Shown here: one piece after another, positions 52,710 through 62,181 of the stretch
Layout of the letters: each line of letters starts with the position of its first letter
Position numbering within the stretch: position 1 is the first letter of the stretch
NCBI GenBank assembly: GCA_022794265.1
Contig: JAAWEK010000008.1
Location: 178,248 to 242,247, forward strand
Direction of reading: 5' to 3'
DNA length: 64,000 bases
Source: Lachnospiraceae bacterium
GTDB lineage: Bacteria > Bacillota > Clostridia > Lachnospirales > Lachnospiraceae
The notes under the pieces: model-generated
The model's input: the letters and a program-made list of their open reading frames with translations, nothing else
Told to the model about the DNA's origin: nothing
The model's database searches: none
Program-made: the position numbers and the translations under genes

Positions 52710-55700
52710 ATGGACAACGGAAGGACAGTAGAAAGGAATAAATGCAGTATGGCTAAGATTAAGAAAATTCTCAGTTTGCCGAAGAGGTGTATCGACAATC
52801 CCCAGTGGTTCGGAAAGGGACTGCGGTATATCCGGCATTACGGAGTATCCGCATTTGTGGAAAAAGTAAGGTTAAAGACGGCAGGATATACTCCGCCGGA
52901 TGATGCGATGGAGGCAAGTAAACCGGATGTACAGTATGAAGGGGAGATTAAATTCTCCATTGTAATGCCGGTTTACAATGTGGAGATTCAATGGCTGGAA
53001 AAGGCCATTGAATCCGTAAAGCGTCAGAATTATACCAACTGGGAATTATGTATTGCGGATGACTGTTCCACAGACAGACGGGTACCGGAATATTTAAAAA
53101 CCGTGGAATCTGATAAGATTCTGGTAACATATCAGGAAAAAAACGGCGGTATTTCCGAGGCCACCAATGCGGCGGCGGCTCTTGCATCCGGAGATTATAT
53201 TCTGTTAATGGATAATGATGATGAGATTACCTATGATGCATTGTATGAATTTTATCGTGCGGTAACAGATACCGAAGCGGATATTATCTACAGTGATATG
53301 GATATCATGGATAAAGACGGCAACCGGAGCCAGCCGTTATATAAACCGGACTGGTCCTATGACCTGATGCTCAGTCAGATGTATGTAGGTCATCTGCTGG
53401 GATTTAAGCGCAGTCTGTTTGAACGGACCGAAGGATTCCGCACGGCTTTTAACGGTAGTCAGGACTATGATTTGTTCCTGCGTATGATGGAGAAAGCAGA
53501 AAAGATATATCATGTTCCGAAAGTATTATATTCCTGGAGAGCGCTGCCAAGCTCTACTGCAGCCAATCCTGAATCCAAGCCGTATGCCCAGACCGCAGGA
53601 CTGAATGCCATACAGGAACATCTGGACAGAACTTATGGAACGGGACGGGCAACGGTTAAAGAAACGGAAAATCTTTTTGTTTATGACGTGCGCTATGCAT
53701 TGGAGCAGAAACCGAAGGTATCCGTTATCATACCTACCAAAGACCATGTGGAATTACTGAAAGATGCCATTGACAGTATCTATGATAAGACTGACTATCC
53801 GGATTTTGAAATCATTATTCTGAATAATAATTCCGAAGAGGATAAAACCTTTGAATATTTTTCCAGGATACAGAAAGAGCATGAAAATATCCGGGTTATT
53901 GAGGCAGCTTATGAATTTAACTGGTCAAAATTAAACAATCACGGTATGCGGGAGGCAGCCGGAGACGTCTATATATTCCTGAATAATGATGTAAAGATAC
54001 TGACTGCCCAATGGATGGAACGTCTGGCAGAAAAAACCGTACTTGAGCGCGTAGGCGTGGTAGGCGGTCTGTTGTTGTATGAAGATGATACTATACAGCA
54101 TGCTGGCGTGATTGTCGGCATGGGCGGATGGGCGGACCATGTTTTTAAAGGAATGAAGCCGATACATCACGGTTCACCGTTTATTTCGCCGATGGTTACC
54201 AGAAACGTAACTGCCTGCACCGGAGCACTGATGGCGGTATCCAAAGCAACCATTGAAACAATCGGCGGATTTGACGAGGACTTTATCATATGCGGCAGTG
54301 ATATTGAATTATGTATCCGGGCCTATTATGCCGGATTTGATAATATATATGACCCAAATGTAAAATTATACCATTATGAATCTAAGAGCCGGGATTCCTA
54401 TATTCCCGACGTGGATTTTAAATTATCCTATGAGGCATACAGAACCTATCGGGAAGAGGGAGACCCGTTCTATAATGAAAATCTGGATTATACCAGCCCG
54501 GTACCGAAGGTTGCAGAACGGGAAAATCAATTTAATAAAAGAGAGAGTGATAGGATGAAGGCCATAAATGCTGCAAACAGTAAAAAGAAAATGTCGGAAG
54601 CGGTAACCCAGGTGGCGGAAATAACACCGTTTCTGTTCCGAAAATGTGAGTTTCCGGAAAAAAGATTAAATCTGCTGGTTCCGTCGCTGAATCCGGAGCA
54701 TGTATTCGGAGGAATCTCTACAGCATTGAAATTTTTTGACAAGCTTGCCGAAGAAACCGGATTTGCCCTTCGAATGGTCGTAACGGATGCGGCGCCTCAC
54801 AGAAGCGTAATGACCGAATACGGAAAAAAGGGATATAAATTTGTGACTTGTGAAAAGAACAGCAGTGACCGGATGCAGATTGTGGCATACAATGACCGGT
54901 TTCAGAGAAGTATTCCGGTCAGCGAAAATGATATCTTTATGTTTACCGGATGGTGGACCGCATACAGTACCCAGGATGCATATGTGGAATTTGAGAAAAA
55001 AGAGGGAATTGCTCCGAATCCGTTTATTTATTTTATTCAGGATTATGAGCCGGGATTTTATCCATGGTCTGCCAGATATCTGCTGGCGGATTCCACATAC
55101 AGAAATGAATACAAGCAGATTGCCGTATTTAATTCCAGATTATTAAGTGAGTTTTTTAAACAAAATCAATATGAATTTTATCGTGAATTTGATTTTGACC
55201 CGGTATTAAACGGAGGTTTGAAAAAGGTACTGGAGGAATCCGTCGGAGAAATCCGAAAGAAAAAACAGATACTGGTATATGGCCGGCCTTCAGTAGAACG
55301 AAACGCGTTTAACCTTCTGGTAGCAGCGTTGAAAAAATGGGTGGATATTCAGGAGGATATTGAGGAATGGGAGATTTTATCTGCTGGAGAGTATCATCTT
55401 CCTGTGGTATTGGGAAAAGGAAAGGAACTGGTATCCGTAGGCAAACTGACGATTGAGCAGTATGGACGTACCATGCTGGACAGTTTTGCAGGAATTTCCC
55501 TGATGTCCAGTCCTCATCCGAGTTATCCGCCGCTTGAAATGTCGGTGTTTGGGGTTAAGGTAATTACCAATACTTATGCAAACAAGGACCTGGCTTCATT
55601 CAATGAAAATATGGTGTCATTAAGCAACATCAGTCCGAATAACATAGCATTAACATTAAAAAATATTTGTGATAATTATAAGGAAATCATGGATTTAAAG

Positions 55701-55781
55701 ATAACAAATTCTGAATATGTGGAAAATGAAAATATTTTTAATTTTGTAAAAGAAATTGCAGATATATATCATCAGATATAA
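52710..55781 (+). CDS. Three-domain glycosyltransferase (GT2-GT2-WsaF-like GT4)
   Basis: The 1023-residue protein has three catalytic units. The first GT2 domain (about 80-310) has FSIVMPVYNVEIQWLEKAI and LLMDNDDE. The second (about 330-590) has VSVIIPTKDHVELLKDAI and IFLNNDVK. The C-terminal part (about 645-1015) has FGGISTALKFFDKL, FIQDYEPGFYPWSARY, YGRPSVERNAF and SSPHPSYPPLEMSVFG, the pattern of the rhamnosyltransferase WsaF. It probably builds a repeat with two or three linkages, including rhamnose. An internal ATG at 52749 is an alternative start; neither has an ideal ribosome binding site. Confidence 0.85.
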   Translation: MDNGRTVERNKCSMAKIKKILSLPKRCIDNPQWFGKGLRYIRHYGVSAFVEKVRLKTAGYTPPDDAMEASKPDVQYEGEIKFSIVMPVYNVEIQWLEKAIESVKRQNYTNWELCIADDCSTDRRVPEYLKTVESDKILVTYQEKNGGISEATNAAAALASGDYILLMDNDDEITYDALYEFYRAVTDTEADIIYSDMDIMDKDGNRSQPLYKPDWSYDLMLSQMYVGHLLGFKRSLFERTEGFRTAFNGSQDYDLFLRMMEKAEKIYHVPKVLYSWRALPSSTAANPESKPYAQTAGLNAIQEHLDRTYGTGRATVKETENLFVYDVRYALEQKPKVSVIIPTKDHVELLKDAIDSIYDKTDYPDFEIIILNNNSEEDKTFEYFSRIQKEHENIRVIEAAYEFNWSKLNNHGMREAAGDVYIFLNNDVKILTAQWMERLAEKTVLERVGVVGGLLLYEDDTIQHAGVIVGMGGWADHVFKGMKPIHHGSPFISPMVTRNVTACTGALMAVSKATIETIGGFDEDFIICGSDIELCIRAYYAGFDNIYDPNVKLYHYESKSRDSYIPDVDFKLSYEAYRTYREEGDPFYNENLDYTSPVPKVAERENQFNKRESDRMKAINAANSKKKMSEAVTQVAEITPFLFRKCEFPEKRLNLLVPSLNPEHVFGGISTALKFFDKLAEETGFALRMVVTDAAPHRSVMTEYGKKGYKFVTCEKNSSDRMQIVAYNDRFQRSIPVSENDIFMFTGWWTAYSTQDAYVEFEKKEGIAPNPFIYFIQDYEPGFYPWSARYLLADSTYRNEYKQIAVFNSRLLSEFFKQNQYEFYREFDFDPVLNGGLKKVLEESVGEIRKKKQILVYGRPSVERNAFNLLVAALKKWVDIQEDIEEWEILSAGEYHLPVVLGKGKELVSVGKLTIEQYGRTMLDSFAGISLMSSPHPSYPPLEMSVFGVKVITNTYANKDLASFNENMVSLSNISPNNIALTLKNICDNYKEIMDLKITNSEYVENENIFNFVKEIADIYHQI

Positions 55782-55802
55782 GAAAGCAGCAGGAGGACTT
55801 CA

Positions 55803-58283
55803 GTGGCGGAAAAAATCGGAAATGTTACAATGAATTATGAATACTATAACGGCTCGGATGATTACAGTGACGGAGACATTGAAAACGTATTACTGGATTA
55901 TGTAAAGAATCAGATGCCTTCAGAAGACGGTCAGGATTACGATACTGTCATGGACATTCTGAGAAAAGATAACCGGTGGCCGGTTTTGTATCATTTATCA
56001 CCGGTAAGGCAGAATATCATAGACTGGTATGACATGAAGAAGGGTGCTTCCGTACTGGAAATCGGCGCAGGCTGCGGTGCAGTAACTACAGCCATATGCA
56101 GGCAGGCTTTGAAAGTTACCAGTGTGGAACTTTCAAAGCGGCGGGCCTTAATAAATGCATACCGGAACCGGAAGTGCGGAAATCTGGATATCATCGTAGG
56201 GAATTTCAATGACATCCGGTTTCAGGAAACCTATGATTATATTACTTTGATTGGTGTTTTGGAATACGCCAATTATTTTACCGGCGGAGAGGATTCCTTT
56301 GTCAGTTTTCTGAAGAAAATAAAAACGTTATTGAAACCCGACGGTAAACTGCTGATTGCTATTGAAAATAAATTCGGAATGAAATATTTCGCCGGTCAGG
56401 CAGAGGATCATACCGGTCGGCTGTTTGACGGAATCGAAGGTTATACTGGCACTGACAGCCGGGTACGGACTTTTTCGAAGAAAGAACTGAAGGATATCGT
56501 AACGGAAGCAGGACTGCCGGAAATCCGGTATTTTTATCCGTTTCCGGACTATAAATTTCCGGTTCAGATATTCAGTGAAGATTATATGCCGCAGCCTGAA
56601 GACCTGGTGTGCAGTCTGGATTCCTATGACAACGACAGAATTCATTTTTTTGATGAAACGGCGGCTTTTGCCGGAATTGTAAAAGCAGGACAGTTTGACT
56701 TTTTTTCCAATTCTTTTTTTGTGGAAGCATCTATGGCAAAGAATGAGGAAAGCGAAAAAAAAGTTTATTCCAAGATTACAAAGGACAGAAGGAAAGAATT
56801 TCAGATAGAAACCTCTGTTTACCATGACAGCCGGAAAAACCAATACAAGGCGGTAAAGCGTGCCATAACACCGGAAGCGGAAAAGCATATTGCTTCCATG
56901 AACCGGATTTACATTCTGGAAAAAGAGAAAACCGGAAAAAAACATTTTTCGGCAACCTTATGCCGTTCGGAAAATACTGGCGGCAGACTGGAGTTTGAAT
57001 TCGTAAAAGGAAAGAGTTTGTGCGACAAGCTGCTGGATTTGTTAAAATCGGGAAAACGGAAAGAATTTGAGAAATTATTATTTGAATATGAAAATATGGT
57101 TTATGAAACGGCTGCCGGTTATTCGGAAGAGAAATCTGCCAGCCGTCTGACGGAAGTGCAAGGTCTGAATATAGATTTAACCTTTGACAATATCATAGAG
57201 GTCAATCCGGGAGAATATAAAATTATTGATTATGAATGGTGTTTGCAGGAAACAACTCCGGTTAAGTATGTGTTATACAGGGCCGTTTATGCGTTCTATA
57301 TGCGGTATCAGGATATGGTATCCAAATATTATACTCTGCCGGAACTGTTGCAGAATTTCGGAATCGGAGAGCGGGAGGCGCAGGAATATTATAATCGGAA
57401 TCTGGATTTTATTGATTATGTATACGACAGTAAAAACGGATACAATGAAATGCTGAAGGCATATAAGAAAAATACCATAGTATTCGGACAGCGGATTCTT
57501 CATCATGAGTATTTTGCCCAGTTGTTTACGGACTGTGGAGCAGGTTTTTCGGAAGCAGAAAGTATTAAAATTCCTCTGGGTTCTGACAGGGAATATCATA
57601 TGCTGGAATTTGACATATCCGGAAAGGAAATAAAGGCGTTGAGGTTTGATCCCTTTAATATACCGGCAGTTGTCAAATTAAAGGAAATAGAAGCGGAATA
57701 TCAGGACGGAAACAGGATGCCTCTTCCAATTCTCAGCCATAATGCTGCAGCAGTCAGTACCTATTCATATCTGTTTGAGAACAGTGACCCGCAGATGATT
57801 TTGGATATCAGCGGGATCCGGACCGGAGAAATCCGGAAGCTTATCATCAAAATGAAAGTATCACTGACGAATTTTGAGGATTACAGCGAGATTTTCCGTC
57901 TGAATGATATCCGGAATTCCCAGGAATATCTGAAAGAGTCGGGACTGCTGAACCGGACGTTTGAAGTGCTGGAAGAAAACAGGGCCGTATTGCCGGATAT
58001 TGATAAATACTATGCGGTAACCAGAAAACTGATGGATATCGAAAATCAGAAACCGGACAATGAAAAAAGTCTGGTCATGCTGACCGATACGTATGCAGAG
58101 GAATCAGAAGTATTTATCCGGGAAATGATTAATCTGGAATATCTGAGACGGGAAATGGAACAACAGCTGAAAGAAGCCCTTGCCAGGGAAGACCGTCTGA
58201 AAGAAGAATTGAAATATATAAAAGGAACCAGGGCATACCGGCATCTTCTGGATAAAAAAGTAAAAAAAGTATTTGAAGAATAA
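55803..58283 (+). CDS. Methyltransferase-kinase protein, WbdD-like chain terminator candidate
   Basis: The 826-residue protein starts with GTG after AGGAGG. Residues about 50-200 are a SAM methyltransferase (VLEIGAGCGAV at 84-94, VTSVELSKRRALI, YDYITLIGVLEY). About 310-520 resemble a choline/APH-type kinase: Asp458 and Asn463 in NIDLTFDNII, Asp476 in IIDYEW. A beta-rich domain follows (about 590-720), then a charged helical, probably coiled-coil, end. E. coli WbdD joins a kinase and a methyltransferase to a coiled coil and caps O9a chains for Wzt. The same pairing beside Wzm/Wzt suggests capping. The usual His of the HxD motif is not conserved, so kinase activity is uncertain. Confidence 0.65.
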   Translation: MAEKIGNVTMNYEYYNGSDDYSDGDIENVLLDYVKNQMPSEDGQDYDTVMDILRKDNRWPVLYHLSPVRQNIIDWYDMKKGASVLEIGAGCGAVTTAICRQALKVTSVELSKRRALINAYRNRKCGNLDIIVGNFNDIRFQETYDYITLIGVLEYANYFTGGEDSFVSFLKKIKTLLKPDGKLLIAIENKFGMKYFAGQAEDHTGRLFDGIEGYTGTDSRVRTFSKKELKDIVTEAGLPEIRYFYPFPDYKFPVQIFSEDYMPQPEDLVCSLDSYDNDRIHFFDETAAFAGIVKAGQFDFFSNSFFVEASMAKNEESEKKVYSKITKDRRKEFQIETSVYHDSRKNQYKAVKRAITPEAEKHIASMNRIYILEKEKTGKKHFSATLCRSENTGGRLEFEFVKGKSLCDKLLDLLKSGKRKEFEKLLFEYENMVYETAAGYSEEKSASRLTEVQGLNIDLTFDNIIEVNPGEYKIIDYEWCLQETTPVKYVLYRAVYAFYMRYQDMVSKYYTLPELLQNFGIGEREAQEYYNRNLDFIDYVYDSKNGYNEMLKAYKKNTIVFGQRILHHEYFAQLFTDCGAGFSEAESIKIPLGSDREYHMLEFDISGKEIKALRFDPFNIPAVVKLKEIEAEYQDGNRMPLPILSHNAAAVSTYSYLFENSDPQMILDISGIRTGEIRKLIIKMKVSLTNFEDYSEIFRLNDIRNSQEYLKESGLLNRTFEVLEENRAVLPDIDKYYAVTRKLMDIENQKPDNEKSLVMLTDTYAEESEVFIREMINLEYLRREMEQQLKEALAREDRLKEELKYIKGTRAYRHLLDKKVKKVFEE

Positions 58284-58352
58284 TCGCATTTCTACTTAAA
58301 AAGCGATTGTGCAACATTATGTTTTGAGATTTTCTGATTTGGAAAGGAGTGA

Positions 58353-58364
58353 TGTGTGTGTGTG
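58353..58364 (+). repeat. (TG)6 dinucleotide repeat at the start of a glycosyltransferase gene
   Basis: Six TG units run through the start region of the next gene, between the Shine-Dalgarno (AAAGGAG, about 58343-58349) and codon 3. Changes in copy number would alter the reading frame or the spacing to the start codon. Whether the repeat varies is unknown. Confidence 0.6.
58358..58364 (+). promoter_or_regulatory. Ambiguous start codons of the GT2 gene
   Basis: GTG at 58349, ATG at 58352 and GTG at 58358 are all in frame. Only GTG 58358 is properly spaced (about eight bases) from AAAGGAG, and MCVTVIIPNYNG is a natural GT2 N-terminus. Confidence 0.4.
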
Positions 58365-59332
58365 TTACAGTGATTATTCCTAATTATAATGGAAGAAAAT
58401 TTATTCATGAGTGTTTGGATTCCCTGCGGCTACAGAACTTTAAGGATTTTAAGATTATTGTTGTGGATAACGCCTCTACGGATGGCAGTGCAGAAGAGAT
58501 AGAGGAAGAATATGAGGAAGTCCGGCTGATTCGGAATGATAAGAATTATGGGTTCAGTCAGGCGGTAAATACGGGGATACGGGCAGCAGATACCGAATTT
58601 GTTATTCTGCTCAACAATGATGCCATGTGTGAATATAACTTTATTGAAGAACTGGTGAAGGGAATCCGGAAATCAGACCGGATTTTTTCCTGCGGTGCGA
58701 AGATGATTCAGTACCATGACCATAAAAAACTGGACAATACCGGAGATTTTTACACCATATTCGGCTGGGCATATCAGCGGGGACTGGATGAGAGTATCAG
58801 AAAATATAAAAAAGCGGAGAGGGTTTTTTCTGCCTGTGCCGGAGCTGCAATTTACAGAAGGGAATTATTTGAACAGATAGGATACTTTGATGAACAGCAT
58901 TTTGCATATCTGGAAGATGTGGATATAGGATTTCGGGCAAATATTCTGGGATATAAGAATTATTATCTTCCGAAAGCCGTAGCATATCATATCGGCAGCG
59001 CCTCTTCCGGCGTACGTTATAATGAATTTAAGGTAAAACTGGCGGCACGAAACAGTGTTTATGTATATTATAAAAATCTGCCTTCGCTGCAGCTTCTTTT
59101 GAATGCTCCGTTTATAGCCGCCGGCCATTTCATTAAATATTTATTTTTTAAGAAAAAGGGATTGGACAAATTATATCTAAAAGGCGTTGCGGAAGGGTAT
59201 AAAACGTTGGATAAAGTTTCGAAAGTCCCGTATGATTCCGGAAATCTGAATCATTATATCTGGATTCAGATTTCCATGTTCGGGGGGATATGGAATCTGG
59301 TAAAAGGGAGATTGATGAATGATCAAAGATAA
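58358..59332 (+). CDS. Family 2 glycosyltransferase, rhamnosyltransferase-like
   Basis: The product of about 324 residues has VTVIIPNYNGRKFIHECLDS, VVDNASTDGS, FVILLNNDAMCE (DxD-like) and AYLEDVDIGFRANILGY (acceptor/catalytic acid region). It belongs to the cytoplasmic rhamnosyltransferase-like GT2 group; a C-terminal amphipathic or membrane-associated helix follows (LLLNAPFIAAGHFIKYLFF). A (TG)6 repeat covers the start. The end overlaps the next gene by 14 bases. Sugar specificity is inferred from the neighbouring rhamnose genes. Confidence 0.85.
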   Translation: MCVTVIIPNYNGRKFIHECLDSLRLQNFKDFKIIVVDNASTDGSAEEIEEEYEEVRLIRNDKNYGFSQAVNTGIRAADTEFVILLNNDAMCEYNFIEELVKGIRKSDRIFSCGAKMIQYHDHKKLDNTGDFYTIFGWAYQRGLDESIRKYKKAERVFSACAGAAIYRRELFEQIGYFDEQHFAYLEDVDIGFRANILGYKNYYLPKAVAYHIGSASSGVRYNEFKVKLAARNSVYVYYKNLPSLQLLLNAPFIAAGHFIKYLFFKKKGLDKLYLKGVAEGYKTLDKVSKVPYDSGNLNHYIWIQISMFGGIWNLVKGRLMNDQR

Positions 59333-60722
59333 TCAGGCGTTTTTTAACCGGCTGCATCTCTGGCTGGACGGTCTTGGAATTATTCTGTCCTATATGGCGG
59401 CATGGTTTTTAAAATTTGATTCTGGCTTATTTGAACGGGAAACGGGGACACTGTCTTTTTGGACATATATGTACGCTCTCTTGTTTATCGTTCCTGCCTA
59501 TCTGGTATTGTATTCTTTGTGTCAGCTCTATACCTCCAGACGGATTCAGCGGTTCCGGGTGGAATTTACAAATATAATAAAAGCCAATGTGCTGGGGCTG
59601 CTGGTATTTCTTACCGTATTATATATTATTAAGCAGACCCACTTTTCCAGAACCATGTTATTTATATTTTTCATTACGAATATAATACTGGCCATGATGT
59701 TTCGCGGAATGATTTATCTGTTGCTGTTTTCCCTGAGGAGGGGAGGATACAACATTAAACATGTATTGCTGGTGGGGTTTAGTGAAACAGCCAAAGCTTA
59801 TATAGACCGCGTGCTGGTCTACAGGGAATGGGGGTATGAGGTTCATGGTATATTAGACGATACCGCCGGACCAGAAGAAAATTACAAAGGAATTTCGGTG
59901 ATTGGAAGGATTGATTCGTTAAAAGAATATCTGGACAGCAATAATTTTGATGAAATTGCCATTACTTTAAAAATAGATGAATACAGTAAATTACGGGATA
60001 TTGTTAATATTTGTGAAAAGACCGGAGTGCATACTCAGTTCATTCCGGATTATAATAATATTATTCCGACCCGGCCGTATACTGAAGATTTAATGGGAAT
60101 GCCGGTAATAAATATCCGTTATGTTCCGTTGTCAAACACCTTTCATTCTCTGGTTAAACGGGTGATGGATGTAATGATATCCCTGACGGGTATTCTTATA
60201 ACATCTCCGTTAATGGTATGTATTGCCGTTATTATAAAAATCACATCAAAAGGACCTCTGATTTATAAGCAGGAGCGGGTGGGGTTGCATAATAAATCTT
60301 TTATGATGTACAAGTTCCGTTCCATGCGGGTGCAGGATGCCGGGGAAGAGAAGAAAGCCTGGACTACCAAAAATGATCCAAGAGTTACGATGGTAGGGAA
60401 ATTTATCCGGCGTACCAGTATTGACGAGCTTCCACAGCTGTTCAATATACTCAAGGGAGATATGAGCGTGGTAGGCCCGAGACCGGAGCGGCCGTTTTTT
60501 GTGGAGAAGTTTAAGGAGGAGATACCCCGCTACATGATAAAGCATCAGGTCCGGCCGGGACTTACCGGATGGGCGCAGGTCAACGGATACCGGGGAGATA
60601 CCTCCATTAAGAAACGAATTGAATATGATTTATTTTATATAGAGAACTGGACATTGGGATTTGATATAAAGATAATGTTTCTAACCATATTTAAAGGTTT
60701 AATTAATAAAAATGCATATTAA
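59319..60722 (+). CDS. Undecaprenyl-phosphate sugar-phosphate transferase (WcaJ/WbaP type)
   Basis: The 467-residue membrane protein starts the glycan by moving a sugar-phosphate from a nucleotide donor to undecaprenyl phosphate. It has four N-terminal helices, a CoA-binding-like Rossmann middle domain (VLLVGFSETAKAYIDRVL) and the bacterial sugar transferase domain: KRVMDVMISLTGILITSPLM, YKQERVG, MYKFRSM, SIDELPQLFNILKGDMSVVG-PRPERP and RPGLTGWAQVNG. All signature motifs are intact. GATGAATG overlap with the preceding gene shows a common transcript. Confidence 0.95.
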   Translation: MIKDNQAFFNRLHLWLDGLGIILSYMAAWFLKFDSGLFERETGTLSFWTYMYALLFIVPAYLVLYSLCQLYTSRRIQRFRVEFTNIIKANVLGLLVFLTVLYIIKQTHFSRTMLFIFFITNIILAMMFRGMIYLLLFSLRRGGYNIKHVLLVGFSETAKAYIDRVLVYREWGYEVHGILDDTAGPEENYKGISVIGRIDSLKEYLDSNNFDEIAITLKIDEYSKLRDIVNICEKTGVHTQFIPDYNNIIPTRPYTEDLMGMPVINIRYVPLSNTFHSLVKRVMDVMISLTGILITSPLMVCIAVIIKITSKGPLIYKQERVGLHNKSFMMYKFRSMRVQDAGEEKKAWTTKNDPRVTMVGKFIRRTSIDELPQLFNILKGDMSVVGPRPERPFFVEKFKEEIPRYMIKHQVRPGLTGWAQVNGYRGDTSIKKRIEYDLFYIENWTLGFDIKIMFLTIFKGLINKNAY

Positions 60723-60771
60723 AAATTCCCCGGATGTCTGATTATAATAAAAAAGAAAGGTACAGTAAGGT

Positions 60772-62052
60772 ATGAAAGGTAATTTAGGAGAAAAAGTTAC
60801 AAAGTGGAAAATTGCACTGCTGGTTCTGGAGGGTATTCTGATTTCGGCCTATCTGGTGCTTACGGTTTTTTATGTATGGTTTAAGGTGGACCAGAATGGA
60901 TTTATCAAAAAATTTTCAAAAAATTCCCTGGTAAGAATGTATCTCAGCAATGTCGCCGCAGATGATTATGAGGAAAAAGTACAGGATACTGGTTTTAATA
61001 AGGAGAATGTAACCACCAATAATGAAATCGGAGAAGAAATAGAAACATACCGGAATATTGCATTGTTTGGTATTGATTCCAGAAACAGCGCATTTGATGA
61101 CCAGGTACACAGCGATTCCATTATTATCGTCAGTATCAACAATAAAACCGGAGAAGTGAAACTGGCTTCGGTATACCGGGATACCATGCTTAAAATGACA
61201 AACCGGCAGGGGGAAGAGGTTTATACCAAAGCCAACTCCGCATTTTTTATGGGAGGAGCGGAGAATGCCGTCAGTATGTTAAACATAAATCTGGATTTAA
61301 ATATTACGGATTATGCGGTAGTAAATTTTACAGGTCTGACCAAAATCATAGATGCATTGGGGGGGATTGACGTAAACATCACGCCGCAGGAGAAGTTTTA
61401 TATCAACGGATATCTGGTGGAAACACGGGAAATTACCGGAATGGATGCACCGGATGTTGCGGAAGCCGGGCATGTACATCTGTGCGGTTTGCAGGCTACG
61501 GCATACTGCCGTATCCGGTATGTAACTTTTACCGATGAAGATGGAACAGATTATCATTATGATATGGGTCGTACGGCCAGACAGCGTTCCGTATTAAAAA
61601 AGCTGGTGGCAAAGGCGAAACTGGCAGGAGCCGGTCAGGTTATGAGCATTGCAGACAGTATTTTAAATTATAATACGGCGGATGAAAAGATTTTAACCAC
61701 AAGTCTGACTTTTGATGAAGTCATGGATCTGATACCGACTATGCTGGATTTTGAACTGACGGAAACCATGGGATTCCCATTTACCTGCGATACGCCTACC
61801 ATAGATAAGGCCAGTGTGGTAGTTGCCAACGGACTGTCCTATAATGTGACAAAACTACATGAATATTTATTCGGTGAGAAAAATTATATTCCGAGTCTCC
61901 AGGTACAGAATATCAGTGATTATCTTGAAAATTATACCGGGATTCCGACGATAAAGCTAAAAGAAGATGAAACTGGAAACAATACGGAAGATGAGACTGG
62001 CAGTACGTCAGATAACGGAGAAGAACCGGGGTCTGCCGATGAAAATCAGTGA
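60772..62052 (+). CDS. LytR-CpsA-Psr (LCP) family glycopolymer ligase
   Basis: LCP enzymes join lipid-linked glycopolymers to peptidoglycan outside the cell. The 426-residue protein has an N-terminal membrane helix (IALLVLEGILISAYLVLTVFY), then the LCP domain with NIALFGIDSR, HSDSIIIVSINNKTGEVKLASVYRDT, NLDLNITDYAVVNF and GRTARQRSVLKKL, the Arg/Asp residues that bind the lipid diphosphate. An acidic tail follows (NNTEDETGSTSDNGEE). As the last gene of the locus it fits attachment of the exported rhamnose polymer to the wall. GAAAGG precedes the start. Confidence 0.93.
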   Translation: MKGNLGEKVTKWKIALLVLEGILISAYLVLTVFYVWFKVDQNGFIKKFSKNSLVRMYLSNVAADDYEEKVQDTGFNKENVTTNNEIGEEIETYRNIALFGIDSRNSAFDDQVHSDSIIIVSINNKTGEVKLASVYRDTMLKMTNRQGEEVYTKANSAFFMGGAENAVSMLNINLDLNITDYAVVNFTGLTKIIDALGGIDVNITPQEKFYINGYLVETREITGMDAPDVAEAGHVHLCGLQATAYCRIRYVTFTDEDGTDYHYDMGRTARQRSVLKKLVAKAKLAGAGQVMSIADSILNYNTADEKILTTSLTFDEVMDLIPTMLDFELTETMGFPFTCDTPTIDKASVVVANGLSYNVTKLHEYLFGEKNYIPSLQVQNISDYLENYTGIPTIKLKEDETGNNTEDETGSTSDNGEEPGSADENQ

Positions 62053-62061
62053 TTCACATTT

Positions 62062-62083
62062 ATGATGACATGAAATCATTTTT
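62062..62083 (+). terminator. Weak terminator candidate after the LCP gene
   Basis: ATGAT (62062-62066) and ATCAT (62075-62079) can pair, followed by T5 interrupted only by the stem end. The stem is only five pairs, so the call is tentative. Confidence 0.25.
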
Positions 62084-62181
62084 AACACAATTTTTTCAAA
62101 ACCTGAACACAAAAAGTACACAATCACTTGTTATCATACCTATAACGAAAAACAAGGAGACAAAACACAGGAGGGATTTAT

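Noticed and set aside
60743-60748. TATAAT before the LCP gene as a promoter
   Set aside because: No -35 is present at the right distance and the start site would fall on the ribosome binding site.
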